DNA from: Rosettibacter firmus
Lineage (GTDB): Bacteria > Bacteroidota > Ignavibacteria > Ignavibacteriales > Melioribacteraceae
Reading direction: 5' to 3'
Assembly (NCBI RefSeq): GCF_036860695.1
Contig: NZ_JAYKGJ010000003.1
Span: 186,001 to 250,000 of the forward strand
Length of the DNA: 64,000 bases
This document shows, piece by piece, positions 47,062 to 56,900 of the stretch; the first letter of the stretch is position 1, and each line of letters begins with the position of its first letter. The notes beneath the pieces are model-generated. The model was not told the origin of the DNA and ran no database searches. It worked only from the letters and a program-made list of their open reading frames with translations. The translations under genes and the position numbers were made by a program.

Positions 47062-47247
47062 TTCTCAAAAAGTCAAATAATTTTTTCATTTCTGAAAACT
47101 AAAATCAATTCTATCTCCGATTAGCTTATTAAACATTGCATTCAATAGAATATTTCAAGAATAATTATGTTATAAAATAATTATCAAAGAAAAAAGATGG
47201 CATAGATTATGTCTTAACTCTCATTCTATAATTACTAAGGCACGGTT

Positions 47248-48567
47248 ATGCTATTCTTTAATCAAAAGAAAACATTTAGAGGTGGAATTCATCCCAATAC
47301 TTATAAAGAATTAACAGAAGATCTTTCTTTTGAAATTATGCCTCCTCCAAAACAGGTAATAATTCCTCTCTCACAACATACAGGAAAACCAGCTAAACCA
47401 TTAATTAACAAAGGAACTAAAGTTAAAACTGGCGAACTTATTGCTGAACAAGATGGATACATTTCAGCAAACATTCATAGTTCTGTTACAGGGAAAGTCA
47501 TAAAAATCTCTTCTGCTGTAAATGTAAATGGATTTATTAAAGAATCAATTTTTATTGAAACAGATGAAAACGAAGAATTTTGTAAAATGCCCTCTTTAAA
47601 TATTGAAGCAATAACCGCAGAAGAAATTAAAACAAGAATTAAAGATGCTGGAATAGTTGGACTTGGTGGAGCAGCATTCCCAGCATATGTAAAACTTTCA
47701 CCTCCAGATAAAAAAATTGATTATGTTATTCTAAATGGTTGTGAATGCGAACCTTATCTTACAAGAGATTATCGTTTAATGATAGAAAGAACGGATGATA
47801 TTATATCTGGCTTAAAATTAATTATGAAAGCTGTTAATGCCAGCAAAGGAATTATTGGAATTGAAGACAATAAAATTGAAGCTATAAATAAACTAAAAAA
47901 AGCACTCTCAAATTATTCTGATATATCTATTATTCCACTTAAAACAAAATATCCTCAGGGTGCAGAAAAAATGCTAATTAAGGCAGTTATTAATCGTGAA
48001 GTTCCTCCTGGTAAACTTCCATTTGATGTTGGTTGCATTATTCATAATATCGGGACTACAATTTCTATTTACGATGCAATATCTAAAGGAGAACCACAAA
48101 TAACAGCCGCTATTACTGTATCTGGCAAAGGTATTAACAAACCAAAAAATTTAATTGCAAGAGTTGGAACGCCATTAATCGATATAATAAACTTTTGCGG
48201 TGGAATAAAAAGTAATACTAAAAAAATTATCGTTGGTGGTCCAATGATGGGCATTGCTCAGTACGATTTATCTGCTCCTGTTACAAAAGCAACTTCGGGA
48301 ATCCTTGTTTTAAATGATGAAGAAGTAACTAATTTCAAAGAAACAAATTGTTTAAGATGTGGAAAGTGCGTTGAAGTTTGTCCATTAAATTTAATACCAA
48401 CTCGTCTTGCTCGTTTAACACAATTTAAAAAGTATGAAGATGCTAAGAATCTTGGTATAACAGTTTGTATGGAATGTGGGACCTGTACATATAATTGTCC
48501 AGCAAATATTCCACTTGTTCAATGGATTAGATTGGGTAAACAAAAAGCTATGAGTATAATTTCTTAA
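47248..48567 (+). CDS. rnfC: Rnf complex subunit RnfC
   Basis: A 439-residue peripheral subunit of the ion-translocating ferredoxin:NAD+ oxidoreductase. The N-terminal GGIHPNTYKELT opening and barrel-sandwich region precede the NADH/FMN-binding VGLGGAAFPAYVKL (about residues 136-150) and NGCECEPYLTRDYRL, a SLBB-like region, and two [4Fe-4S] motifs: CLRCGKCVEVCP (about 370) and CMECGTCTYNCP (about 410). It exchanges electrons with NAD+. It is first in an operon C-D-G-E-A-apbE-B-rseC. The gap to rnfD is 135 bp, longer than any other in the operon. Confidence 0.97.
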   Translation: MLFFNQKKTFRGGIHPNTYKELTEDLSFEIMPPPKQVIIPLSQHTGKPAKPLINKGTKVKTGELIAEQDGYISANIHSSVTGKVIKISSAVNVNGFIKESIFIETDENEEFCKMPSLNIEAITAEEIKTRIKDAGIVGLGGAAFPAYVKLSPPDKKIDYVILNGCECEPYLTRDYRLMIERTDDIISGLKLIMKAVNASKGIIGIEDNKIEAINKLKKALSNYSDISIIPLKTKYPQGAEKMLIKAVINREVPPGKLPFDVGCIIHNIGTTISIYDAISKGEPQITAAITVSGKGINKPKNLIARVGTPLIDIINFCGGIKSNTKKIIVGGPMMGIAQYDLSAPVTKATSGILVLNDEEVTNFKETNCLRCGKCVEVCPLNLIPTRLARLTQFKKYEDAKNLGITVCMECGTCTYNCPANIPLVQWIRLGKQKAMSIIS

Positions 48568-48702
48568 GTAAACCATTTTGGATAATAGTTTAATTAGATT
48601 TATAACTTATAACAGATGATCAAAAGAAGCTTTAATGCTATTAAAATAAAATTGCTTTTTATTTTTTATCCGTATAAAAATTTAAAATAAAAATAAAATA
48701 TT

Positions 48703-49662
48703 ATGATCTCACTCGAATTTTCAAACAAATTAGAATTAAGCAGCTCACCACATATTCATTCAAAATGGTCTACAAAAAAAGTAATGTGGTTTGTTGTGCT
48801 TGCTTTAATGCCTTCTTTAATTTCTGGTATAATATTTTTTGGAACTTATCAATTACTTATTGTACTTGTAAGTATTTTCTTTTGTATTACAACAGAATTC
48901 TGTATAAAAAAAATTAGAAAATCAAAAGTTACTATTGATGATGGTAGTGCTGTTGTTACAGGCATTTTACTTGGATTAATTCTTCCACCGAATTTTTCGT
49001 TAACTGCAACTGCTTTAGGAGCAATATTTTCAATTGCAATTGGGAAGGAATTATTTGGTGGACTTGGATTTAATATTTTTAATCCTGCACTTATAGGAAG
49101 AGCATTTTTACAAGCTGCTTATCCAGTAGCTATGACTACTTGGTCTAAACCAAATTTTTCCGTTGACACAATTACTTCGGCAACTCCACTTGCTGCTTAT
49201 AAATTTGATAAAGTATTAACACAACTCAAGCCTATGATTATTGGTAATATCGGTGGCTCAATTGGAGAGACATCTGCTATTGCAATTTTACTGGGTGGAT
49301 TTTTTTTAATTGCAGTAAAAATAGTAAACTGGAGAATTCCACTTTCTATGATATTCGGAATGATTTTATTTAGTGGAATTCTCTGGTTAATTGATCCATT
49401 AAAATATGCAAATCCATTATTTCATCTTTTCGCAGGTGGATTTTTATTTGGAGCATTTTTTATGGCAACTGACTGGGTTACTTCTCCCATCACTTCAAAA
49501 GGAATGTGGATTTTTGGTTTTGCTATTTCTTTAATAATTGTTGTAATAAGAACTTTTGGTGGTTTGCCAGAAGGTGTTATGTATGCCATCTTGATTATGA
49601 ATGCTTTTGTTCCATTGATTAATCGATTAACAAAACCAAAAATCTTTGGAGAACAAAAATGA
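48703..49662 (+). CDS. rnfD: Rnf complex subunit RnfD
   Basis: A 319-residue integral membrane subunit with about nine helices. The covalent FMN attachment motif SATPLA is present, with the acceptor Thr at residue 161. A GKELFGGLGFNIFNPALIGRAF segment (about 110-132) and TDWVTSPITSKGMWIFG (about 258) are family hallmarks. It forms part of the ion-conducting membrane core with RnfA, RnfE and RnfG. The stop overlaps the rnfG start by 4 bp. Confidence 0.97.
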   Translation: MISLEFSNKLELSSSPHIHSKWSTKKVMWFVVLALMPSLISGIIFFGTYQLLIVLVSIFFCITTEFCIKKIRKSKVTIDDGSAVVTGILLGLILPPNFSLTATALGAIFSIAIGKELFGGLGFNIFNPALIGRAFLQAAYPVAMTTWSKPNFSVDTITSATPLAAYKFDKVLTQLKPMIIGNIGGSIGETSAIAILLGGFFLIAVKIVNWRIPLSMIFGMILFSGILWLIDPLKYANPLFHLFAGGFLFGAFFMATDWVTSPITSKGMWIFGFAISLIIVVIRTFGGLPEGVMYAILIMNAFVPLINRLTKPKIFGEQK

Positions 49663-50222
49663 GAAAGACTTTTCAAATAATTGCTACCTTAACTATAATT
49701 GGAATATTATCAGGTGCATTATTAACAAAAGTTAATAAATGGGCTGAGCCTTTAATTGCAGCTAATAAAAAAGCTGAAACCGAAAAAGGAATTTTTCTTG
49801 TTCAACCAGAAGGAAAATTCTATGAGAAAATTAATACAACAGAAATTGATATCTACAAAGTATTTGACTCGAACAAGAAATTAATTGGCTACTCTTTAGC
49901 ATACGAAGGAAATGGTTTTCAAGGAAAAATTAGATTAATTGTTGGTCTCTCTCCAGATTTAAATAAAACTACATCACTCGAAATTTTAGAGCAAGTTGAA
50001 ACTCCAGGTTTAGGAACAAAAATAACTGAAGAACCTTTTAAGAATCAGTTCAAAGGATTACAAACTTTTCCAAAAATAAACTGGGTAAAAGGAAAAGAAC
50101 CAGAAAATCCAAATGAAATTCAAACAATAACTGGTGCAACCATATCTTCTAAATCTGTTGTTTCAATAATAAATGAAGGTATTCAAAAAGTGCGAAGTTT
50201 AAGGGATAGAGGTTTATTATGA
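49659..50222 (+). CDS. rnfG: Rnf complex subunit RnfG
   Basis: A 187-residue protein with one N-terminal membrane helix (about 5-24) and a periplasmic FMN-binding domain. The covalent flavin site is TGATISS with Thr161 as the predicted phosphoester acceptor. VETPGLGTKITEEPFKNQF (about 110-128) is another family mark. ApbE, encoded two genes downstream, should attach the FMN. It overlaps both neighbours by 4 bp. Confidence 0.97.
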   Translation: MRKTFQIIATLTIIGILSGALLTKVNKWAEPLIAANKKAETEKGIFLVQPEGKFYEKINTTEIDIYKVFDSNKKLIGYSLAYEGNGFQGKIRLIVGLSPDLNKTTSLEILEQVETPGLGTKITEEPFKNQFKGLQTFPKINWVKGKEPENPNEIQTITGATISSKSVVSIINEGIQKVRSLRDRGLL

Positions 50223-50905
50223 AAAAACAAGTAAGCTACTGGCAGGAATTTTTTAAGGGCATCTGGGAAATTAATCCAACATTTAAACAAATTTTAGGAA
50301 TGTGCCCAACTCTTGCTGTTACAGTATCTGCACTTAATGGAATTGCAATGGCTCTTGCAACAACTTTTGTTCTTGTCTTTTCAAGTTTTTTAATATCATT
50401 GGTTCGCAAACTCATTCCAGATCAGGTTAGAATTGCATCATATATTGTAATTATAGCAACCTTTGTTACAATAGCAGATTTAGTAATGAAAGCTAAATTT
50501 CCTGAGCTAAGTAAAGCACTCGGTCCTTTTGTGCCTTTAATTGTTGTTAATTGCATAATACTTGGTAGAGCCGAAGCATTTGCTTCTAAAAATACACCTT
50601 TAAGATCAATTCTGGATGCACTTGGCAATGGTACAGGTTTTCTAATTGCTTTATTCATTATGGGAAGTATAAGAGAACTACTGGGTTCAAGAACAATTCT
50701 TGGTTATCAGATTCTTCCTGATTCTTTTGAACCTTTACTCATTATGATTTTACCACCAGGAGCTTTTATAACTCTGGGATTATTAATTGGTTTTGCTAAT
50801 CAATTTATTGAAAGGAAGAAAAAACTCGAACATAATTCTTTAATTAAGAAATATCGAAACAAATTGACTTCAGTTCAATTGAATGAAGAAAATTTATCTG
50901 CATAA
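50219..50905 (+). CDS. rnfE: Rnf complex subunit RnfE
   Basis: A 228-residue membrane protein with about six helices. It has the paired-topology motifs of RnfA/RnfE: NPTFKQILGMCPTLAVT near residue 20 and VPLIVVNCIILGRAEAFAS near 105-123 (the Cys in this half-motif helps bind an intramembrane cluster in characterised Rnf/Nqr complexes), then GNGTGFLIALF. A charged C-terminal tail of about 25 residues extends into the cytoplasm. Confidence 0.97.
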   Translation: MKKQVSYWQEFFKGIWEINPTFKQILGMCPTLAVTVSALNGIAMALATTFVLVFSSFLISLVRKLIPDQVRIASYIVIIATFVTIADLVMKAKFPELSKALGPFVPLIVVNCIILGRAEAFASKNTPLRSILDALGNGTGFLIALFIMGSIRELLGSRTILGYQILPDSFEPLLIMILPPGAFITLGLLIGFANQFIERKKKLEHNSLIKKYRNKLTSVQLNEENLSA

Positions 50906-50923
50906 GATATCAAGCAGGAGGTT

Positions 50924-51499
50924 TTGATGGATTTATTAATAATCTTTATATCAGCTGCTGTTGTAAACAATTTTGTATTATCAATGTTTTTAGGAATATG
51001 TCCTTTTATAGGTGTATCAAACAAAATTTCTTCTGCACTTTCTATGGGAATGGCAACAACTTTTGTTATGACATTAACTGCTACAGTAAGCTGGATTTTA
51101 TATTTCCAAATTTTGATCCCATTCAATCTTGAATTCCTTCAAATACCATCTTTTATTCTTGTAATTGCATCTTTAGTTCAGTTTGTTGAAATGGTTATTA
51201 AAAAAATAAGTCCACCGCTTTATCGTGCTCTTGGAATATTTCTACCATTAATTACAACTAATTGTGCTATACTTGGATTAGCATTAATTTTATCAATGAG
51301 AAATTATACTTTTCTACAGAGTTTATTTTTTGGAATTGGTGCAGGAACTGGTTTTACATTAGCATTATTAATAATGGCTGGAATAAGAGAAGAACTCGAA
51401 CTGGCTGACGTACCTAAAGCTTTTCGTGGAGCACCTATAACTTTAATAACAGCTGGACTTTTAGCTCTTGCTTTTATGGGCTTTGCAGGAATGATTTAA
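50924..51499 (+). CDS. rnfA: Rnf complex subunit RnfA
   Basis: A 191-residue membrane protein with about six helices, homologous to RnfE but inverted in topology. LSMFLGICPFIGVSNK near residue 19 and FLPLITTNCAILGLAL near 107 hold the conserved Cys pair that coordinates an iron-sulfur centre within the membrane. GAGTGFTLALLIMAGIREE follows. A CAGGAGG ribosome site 6 nt before the ATG is the strongest in the operon. Confidence 0.97.
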   Translation: MMDLLIIFISAAVVNNFVLSMFLGICPFIGVSNKISSALSMGMATTFVMTLTATVSWILYFQILIPFNLEFLQIPSFILVIASLVQFVEMVIKKISPPLYRALGIFLPLITTNCAILGLALILSMRNYTFLQSLFFGIGAGTGFTLALLIMAGIREELELADVPKAFRGAPITLITAGLLALAFMGFAGMI

Positions 51500-51500
51500 T

Positions 51501-52463
51501 ATGAAAAACTTTTTCATTTACATATTACTAATAATTTTGCTTGTTTCATGCAGCAAAGAAAAAACATATAAGCGAACAATTATCGCAATGGGTAGTACTG
51601 TAGAAATTCAGGTTCGTGGAGTTAACGAAGTTACAGCAAATAATGCTATCAATGCAGGATTCGAAGAAGTAAGAAGAATTGATACATTGTTTTCTACATA
51701 CTTAATTGGCAATCCCATGTGGAAACTTAACAATACAAATGCAGATGAAATTATTATTGATAGAGAAACTTTCAACGTATTAAAAAGATGCGATGAATTC
51801 TGGAGAATAACCGAAGGAGCATTCGATGTAGCACTTGGTAATTTAATTGAATTAATTGGATTCGATAAAGGTTCGCCAGAAATACCACCACCTGAAAAAA
51901 TCAAAGAAGCCGTAAAAAAAATTGGATGGGAACATATTCATCTAAAAGAGCCAAATATTTTAATAAAACCTGCAAATATTAAACTAAATTTTAATGCCTG
52001 CATTCCAGGCTATGCAGCAGATAGAATTGCAAATATTCTCTCAAACTTTGGAATTAAAGAATATTTGATAAATGTTGGTGGAGAAGTTTTTGCAAGAGGA
52101 AAAAACTGGCATATTGGTATTCAACATCCAAGAAAAGAATTTGAATTGATTGCTACAATTAAAGTTGATGGCAAAGGTGTTTCTACTTCTGGAGATTATG
52201 AACAGTTTATCAAAAAAAATGGAAAAACTTTTACACATATTTTTAATCCTATTACTGGCTATCCTGCAAATGAATGTCAATCAGTTACAGTTATTGCTAA
52301 CGATGCAATGACAGCCGATGCTCTCTCAACTGGAATTTTTGTATTAGGACCTAAAAAAGGAATACAATTAGCAGAATCTTTGAAAAATGTTGAGGTTATG
52401 ATTATAGATTCATCTGGCACAACTTATCAATCTTCAAACTTCAGCAAATATTTAGTGAGGTAA
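51501..52463 (+). CDS. apbE: FAD:protein FMN transferase (ApbE) lipoprotein
   Basis: A 320-residue lipoprotein: leader ending ILLVSC with the lipidated Cys near residue 17. The ApbE fold has AMGSTVEIQV near 30, FNACIPGYAADRIAN near 160-175, LINVGGEVFARG near 185 and the Mg/FAD-binding THIFNPITGYPAN plus NDAMTADALSTGIFVLG near 245-290. It transfers FMN from FAD to Thr in RnfG and RnfD, outside the cytoplasm. Its place inside the rnf operon, 1 bp after rnfA and 2 bp before rnfB, makes the client complex clear. Confidence 0.96.
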   Translation: MKNFFIYILLIILLVSCSKEKTYKRTIIAMGSTVEIQVRGVNEVTANNAINAGFEEVRRIDTLFSTYLIGNPMWKLNNTNADEIIIDRETFNVLKRCDEFWRITEGAFDVALGNLIELIGFDKGSPEIPPPEKIKEAVKKIGWEHIHLKEPNILIKPANIKLNFNACIPGYAADRIANILSNFGIKEYLINVGGEVFARGKNWHIGIQHPRKEFELIATIKVDGKGVSTSGDYEQFIKKNGKTFTHIFNPITGYPANECQSVTVIANDAMTADALSTGIFVLGPKKGIQLAESLKNVEVMIIDSSGTTYQSSNFSKYLVR

Positions 52464-52465
52464 AT

Positions 52466-53278
52466 ATGGAACTAACTTTGATCATTGCAATAGCAACTAT
52501 GGGTGGACTGGGATTTTTATTTTCAAGTGGATTAGCTTATGCAGATAAAAAACTTCGTGTTGAAGAAAATCCTCTAATAGGAAAAATTAATGATTTATTA
52601 CCTGGAGCAAATTGTGGTGCATGTGGAAATGCGGGATGCTATGATTTTGCTGTTAAAGTTGTTGAAAGAAAAATTCAACCAGATGGTTGCCCGGTTGGAG
52701 GTGAAGAAACTGCAAATATGATTGCAGAAATTCTTGGACTTGAAAAATCAAATAGCACAAAATTAATCCCTCGAATTTTATGTAATGGAAATAAATTTAA
52801 TGCTTTCAAAAAAGATGTTGTTTATAATGGACCCGAAAGTTGTTCTGTGAAAGCTATTGTTTCTGGGGGAGACAAGTTATGTTATTATGGATGTCTCGGT
52901 GGTGGAGATTGTGTTAAAGCTTGCCCTTTTGGTGCTTTAATTATGAATGAGAATGAATTACCTGAAGTAATTGAAGAATTATGTACTGGTTGTGGTCTTT
53001 GTGCTAAAGCATGTCCACGAAATATTATAGAAATGCATCCAATCGATAGAACTGTTTTTGTATTTTGTAAAAATCAGGATGAACCTAAACGTGCAAAAGA
53101 AGTTTGTTCTGTTTCATGTATTGGTTGTGGTATATGTGCTCGTAAATCTGATGGCGGAATCGAAATGATTAATAATCTTGCTTATATCAATTACGATAAA
53201 CTGGATGAAACTAAAATCCCATTCGATAAGTGCAGTACAAAAGCACTAAAAAAATTAAATTCAATATCATTTAATTAA
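52466..53278 (+). CDS. rnfB: Rnf complex subunit RnfB, ferredoxin-type
   Basis: A 270-residue protein with one N-terminal membrane helix (about 3-22), a cytoplasmic Fe-S domain with CGACGNAGCYDFA ... DGC (about 50-75, single [4Fe-4S]), and tandem ferredoxin motifs: CYYGCLGGGDCVKACP (about 133-148), CTGCGLCAKACP (about 173-184) and a final CSVSCIGCGICARK (about 213). It takes electrons from reduced ferredoxin and feeds them to the membrane core. The number of clusters is at the high end for RnfB but within the known range. Confidence 0.96.
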   Translation: MELTLIIAIATMGGLGFLFSSGLAYADKKLRVEENPLIGKINDLLPGANCGACGNAGCYDFAVKVVERKIQPDGCPVGGEETANMIAEILGLEKSNSTKLIPRILCNGNKFNAFKKDVVYNGPESCSVKAIVSGGDKLCYYGCLGGGDCVKACPFGALIMNENELPEVIEELCTGCGLCAKACPRNIIEMHPIDRTVFVFCKNQDEPKRAKEVCSVSCIGCGICARKSDGGIEMINNLAYINYDKLDETKIPFDKCSTKALKKLNSISFN

Positions 53279-53282
53279 TAAA

Positions 53283-53714
53283 ATGCTAAACGAAGAATTA
53301 ATTGAAGAAGGAATTGTTATTTCATCTTCAAATGGATATGCAGAAGTTTTACTAAATAAAAATGATAATTGCAAAGAATGTGCAGCTAATATTTTGTGTA
53401 AACCTGCTGATAATAACTCTCTCACACTTAAAGTAATTGATCCATTCAATACAAAACCAGGTGATTACATTAAAATTAAACTTCGTGGTACAACGATATT
53501 AAAATATTCTTTTCTTTTATATGGTATATCATTAATACTTTTTTTACTGGGAATTATTGCTGTGGACTTTTTCTTTTATGATTATAAATATGTTGAAGTT
53601 ATCTCTTTTTTTGCGGGTATAATATTAGTTTTTTTATATTCTATAATTCTAAGGAAAATTCGTGCTATCACAATTATTCCTAAAATTATTTATGTTAAAA
53701 GACAAAGCAAATAA
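53283..53714 (+). CDS. RseC/MucC-like positive regulator
   Basis: A 143-residue membrane protein. The cytoplasmic N-terminal domain has the family cysteine pattern CKECAANILCK (about 31-41) after a beta strand EEGIVISSSNGYAEVLL, then two transmembrane helices (about 79-100 and 107-125). RseC-family proteins are linked to SoxR reduction and to Rnf/Rsx complexes; in this window it ends the rnf operon 4 bp after rnfB, so it probably assists complex function or assembly. The mechanism is unknown. Confidence 0.88.
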   Translation: MLNEELIEEGIVISSSNGYAEVLLNKNDNCKECAANILCKPADNNSLTLKVIDPFNTKPGDYIKIKLRGTTILKYSFLLYGISLILFLLGIIAVDFFFYDYKYVEVISFFAGIILVFLYSIILRKIRAITIIPKIIYVKRQSK

Positions 53715-53796
53715 AATTAATAATTTTAAATTCTTCCAGAGTAATTAAATCATTATCATCACATAAAAACTATAATTAAAACCTTCCTATCAAAAG

Positions 53797-53837
53797 TAAA
53801 ACTAAGAAACTATATAACTTTGCGTTCTTTGCGGTTT
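53797..53837. repeat. Half-copy of dispersed CTTTGCG/TTGCGGTTT palindromic repeat
   Basis: An ACTAAGAAAC left arm and a CTTTGCGTTCTTTGCGGTTTT right arm resemble the elements at 59.3 and 62.0 kb; the left arm here is degraded. It lies between convergent rseC and the large kinase gene. Apart from this, the 189-bp gap holds nothing I recognise. Confidence 0.6.
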
Positions 53838-53903
53838 TTGCTATATGAAATCCAACTTTTTAATTAACTGTTATAATCACAGAAGTAATCCAAAAATTTT
53901 AAA

Positions 53904-56900
53904 CTACACTCTCCCTTTGCAATGAAAAATAACTTTAAAATTACTTCCAACATTCTTTTTAGATTCAACAATTATTGAAGCATTGTTCAACTCACAATAT
54001 TTTTTAACTAGTGCCAGTCCAAGACCATTCCCTTCATATGGTCTGCTGTAACCCTGTTCTTCCTGTACAAATGGTTCAAACAAATGTGGCAAAAACTCTT
54101 CATTAATTCCAATACCGGTATCCTTTACCTCAACAATTTTTTCCCTGTTATTACCTTCTGAAAGAACTATCTCAACAAATCCTTCTTTTGTATATTTAAT
54201 TGCATTATCTATTAAATTAGCAAATATTTGTGTTACACAATATTCGTCAGCAATTATATTAGCATCTTTTACTTTATAATTTTTTAAAAGTTTTAATCCT
54301 TTATTCTCAGCCAGGCGTACATATTCATTAAATAAATTTTCAAGTACATCATTTTTTAAATCAATTAATTTTGGATTAATCTGAAATGCACCAGCCTGAA
54401 GCTCGGACATATTCAAGATCTGATCAATTGTTCTAATAATTCTCATAGATGCTGAATCAATACTACCAAACAGTTGTCTATATTCTTGATCAACATAATC
54501 ATATACAGAATCTTTAATCAAATTTGCACTGCTTACTATTATATTTATTGGGGTTCTTATTTCATGTGATACCTGAGCTAAAAATTCTGTTTTAATTTTA
54601 TCTGCCTGTTCTGCTTTTTCTTTCGCCCTAATTAATGCTTCTTCAACCTGTTTTCTTTCATCAATGTCAATATGAACACCTAATGCTCTTAAAGGTTTAC
54701 CATTAATATCTCTCTCTATTATTTTACCTACATTTAAAATCCATTTCCAATTTTTATCTTTTGTAAGCATTCTACATTCAACACTAAATGTTTCCATTCT
54801 CCCTTCCTCATGTTCTCTTATCTTTTCTTTCACAAGGGGCAGGTCATCAGGGTGTACTAAATTAATGAAAGCATTAACATCAGATTCAATTTCTTCAAGT
54901 CTATAACCAAGCATCTCTGCCCATTGCCTATTTCGGATTATCTTTCCAGTAACAAAATTCTGATCCCATAAACCAATATTTGCATTTTGAATTGCCATAT
55001 TCAATCTTTCTTCGCTTTCCTTTAAAGCTTTTTCAGCTTTTCTTTTCTCTGTTATATCAATGTAAATTACTAAGTATTGTTTTTGATTATTCCAGATAAT
55101 TTCTTTTCTGTATACATCAAGATCTCTAATTTCGCCATCTTTACGTATAATACTTATTTCATAATGTGGTGTTTCAACTCCCTGTTTTCTTAATTCTCTT
55201 CTTTTCTTAAATTCTTCATAACTTTCTTTTGTATAACGATTTGAAACAGAAGTATTCAAAAGCTCATCAATACTATTATAACCATAAATATCAAGTAATG
55301 ATTTATTTGCATAAATAGTTTTTCCTTCTTCATTTACAATTCTTAAACCTACAGGGGAGTTATCAAATGAATGTCTAAAATTTTCTTCTGCCTGTTTTAA
55401 CGCCATTTCTGCTTTCTTTCGCTCAGTAATATCTATTAAAGTTCCAATAACTGCTGGTTTATCTTTATATATAATTCGTACACCGTGAACTTCAACAAAT
55501 ATAGCTTCGCCGTTCTTCTTAAATCCCTTAAATTCATATCGAATTTCTTTAACTTCATTTTCTATTCTTTTCCTAATATTTTCAGCAACAGTTTTTCTAT
55601 CTTCAGGGTGAGTAAGATCTAATGGACCTAACTTTTCAATTATTTCATCAACTTCATATCCAAAAGTTTTTGCTAAAGAAGGATTGACATATTTAAATAC
55701 ATTATCCTGAATAAGATATACTCCTACGAGAGCAGATTCAGAAAGTTCTCGGAATTTTTCTTCACTTTCTTTGATTGCTTTCTGGATTTTTCTTTCTTCA
55801 GTCTGATCTCTGAAAACTAAAACAACTCCAATAATATTTTTGTTATCATCAAAGATTGGAGCTCCAGAATCTGCAATTGGAAATTCTCTTCCATCCTTAG
55901 ATATTAAAACTGTATGATTTGCCAGACCAACTACTATGCCTTCTCTTAAAACTCTTCTTACAGGATTTTCAACTTTATTTCTTGTTTCTTCATTTATGAT
56001 ATTAAAAACTTCTTCAAGTGGTAATCCTATCGCTTCATTTTCTTTCCATCCAGTTAGATTCTCAGCAACAGAATTCATCATTGTAATCATTCCGTCTGCA
56101 TCAACAGCTATTACTCCATCACCTATGCTATAAAGTGTAGTCCTTAGTTGAGATTCTCTTATTCTTAATGATTCTTCGAGTAATTTCCTTTCCGTAATAT
56201 CTTCGTATGTTCCAAGCACACCTTTAATATTACCTTCAGAATCAATTAATGGAACTTTACTTGTTTTAAGCCATATTGTTCTTCCATCAGGAGTTGTTTG
56301 AGGTTCTTCGTAATTCAATTTTGGTTGTCTTGTTTCAATTACAAATTTATCATCCATTCGATATAAATCAGCCTGTTCTTTCCATGCCATATCGTAATCA
56401 CTTTTCCCAATTAAATCTTTAGGTGAATTCAATCCAGAATCAAGAGCAAAAGGTTTATTACATCCCAGATAATTAAGATTCACATCTTTCCAGAATACTC
56501 TTACTGGAATAGTATCTAAAATTAATCTTAGCATTTGACTTGTTTCTTTAAGTTGTTTTTCTGCTTCCAGTCTTTTCTCTTCATCATCAAAATGCTTTAA
56601 TGCATAAGCTAAATCCATTACCAGTTCTTCCAGTAACTTTACCTCATCTGTATTAAAAAAATTATTCTGTGATGAAACTAAGTTAACAGTGCCAAAAAAT
56701 TTATTATCAACTAAAATAGGAAAAACAGCGTACGAGATTAAGCCCAGTTCCTTTGCCACAGACTTTTTATTAATATCATTTAATGAAGCCTGAATATCGT
56801 TACAAATTATCTTTTCCCCTTTTATAAGCCTCTCAATATTTTCAAATTCTTCATTGAATTCTTTTGTAAGCCTTATTATTAAATTTTCTTTTTTCTCTTT

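Noticed and set aside
47190-47247. Sigma-54-like site (TGGCATAGATTATGTC) before rnfC
   Set aside because: GG is present but the GC of the -12 element is replaced by GT at the expected spacing, and flanking bases do not fit.
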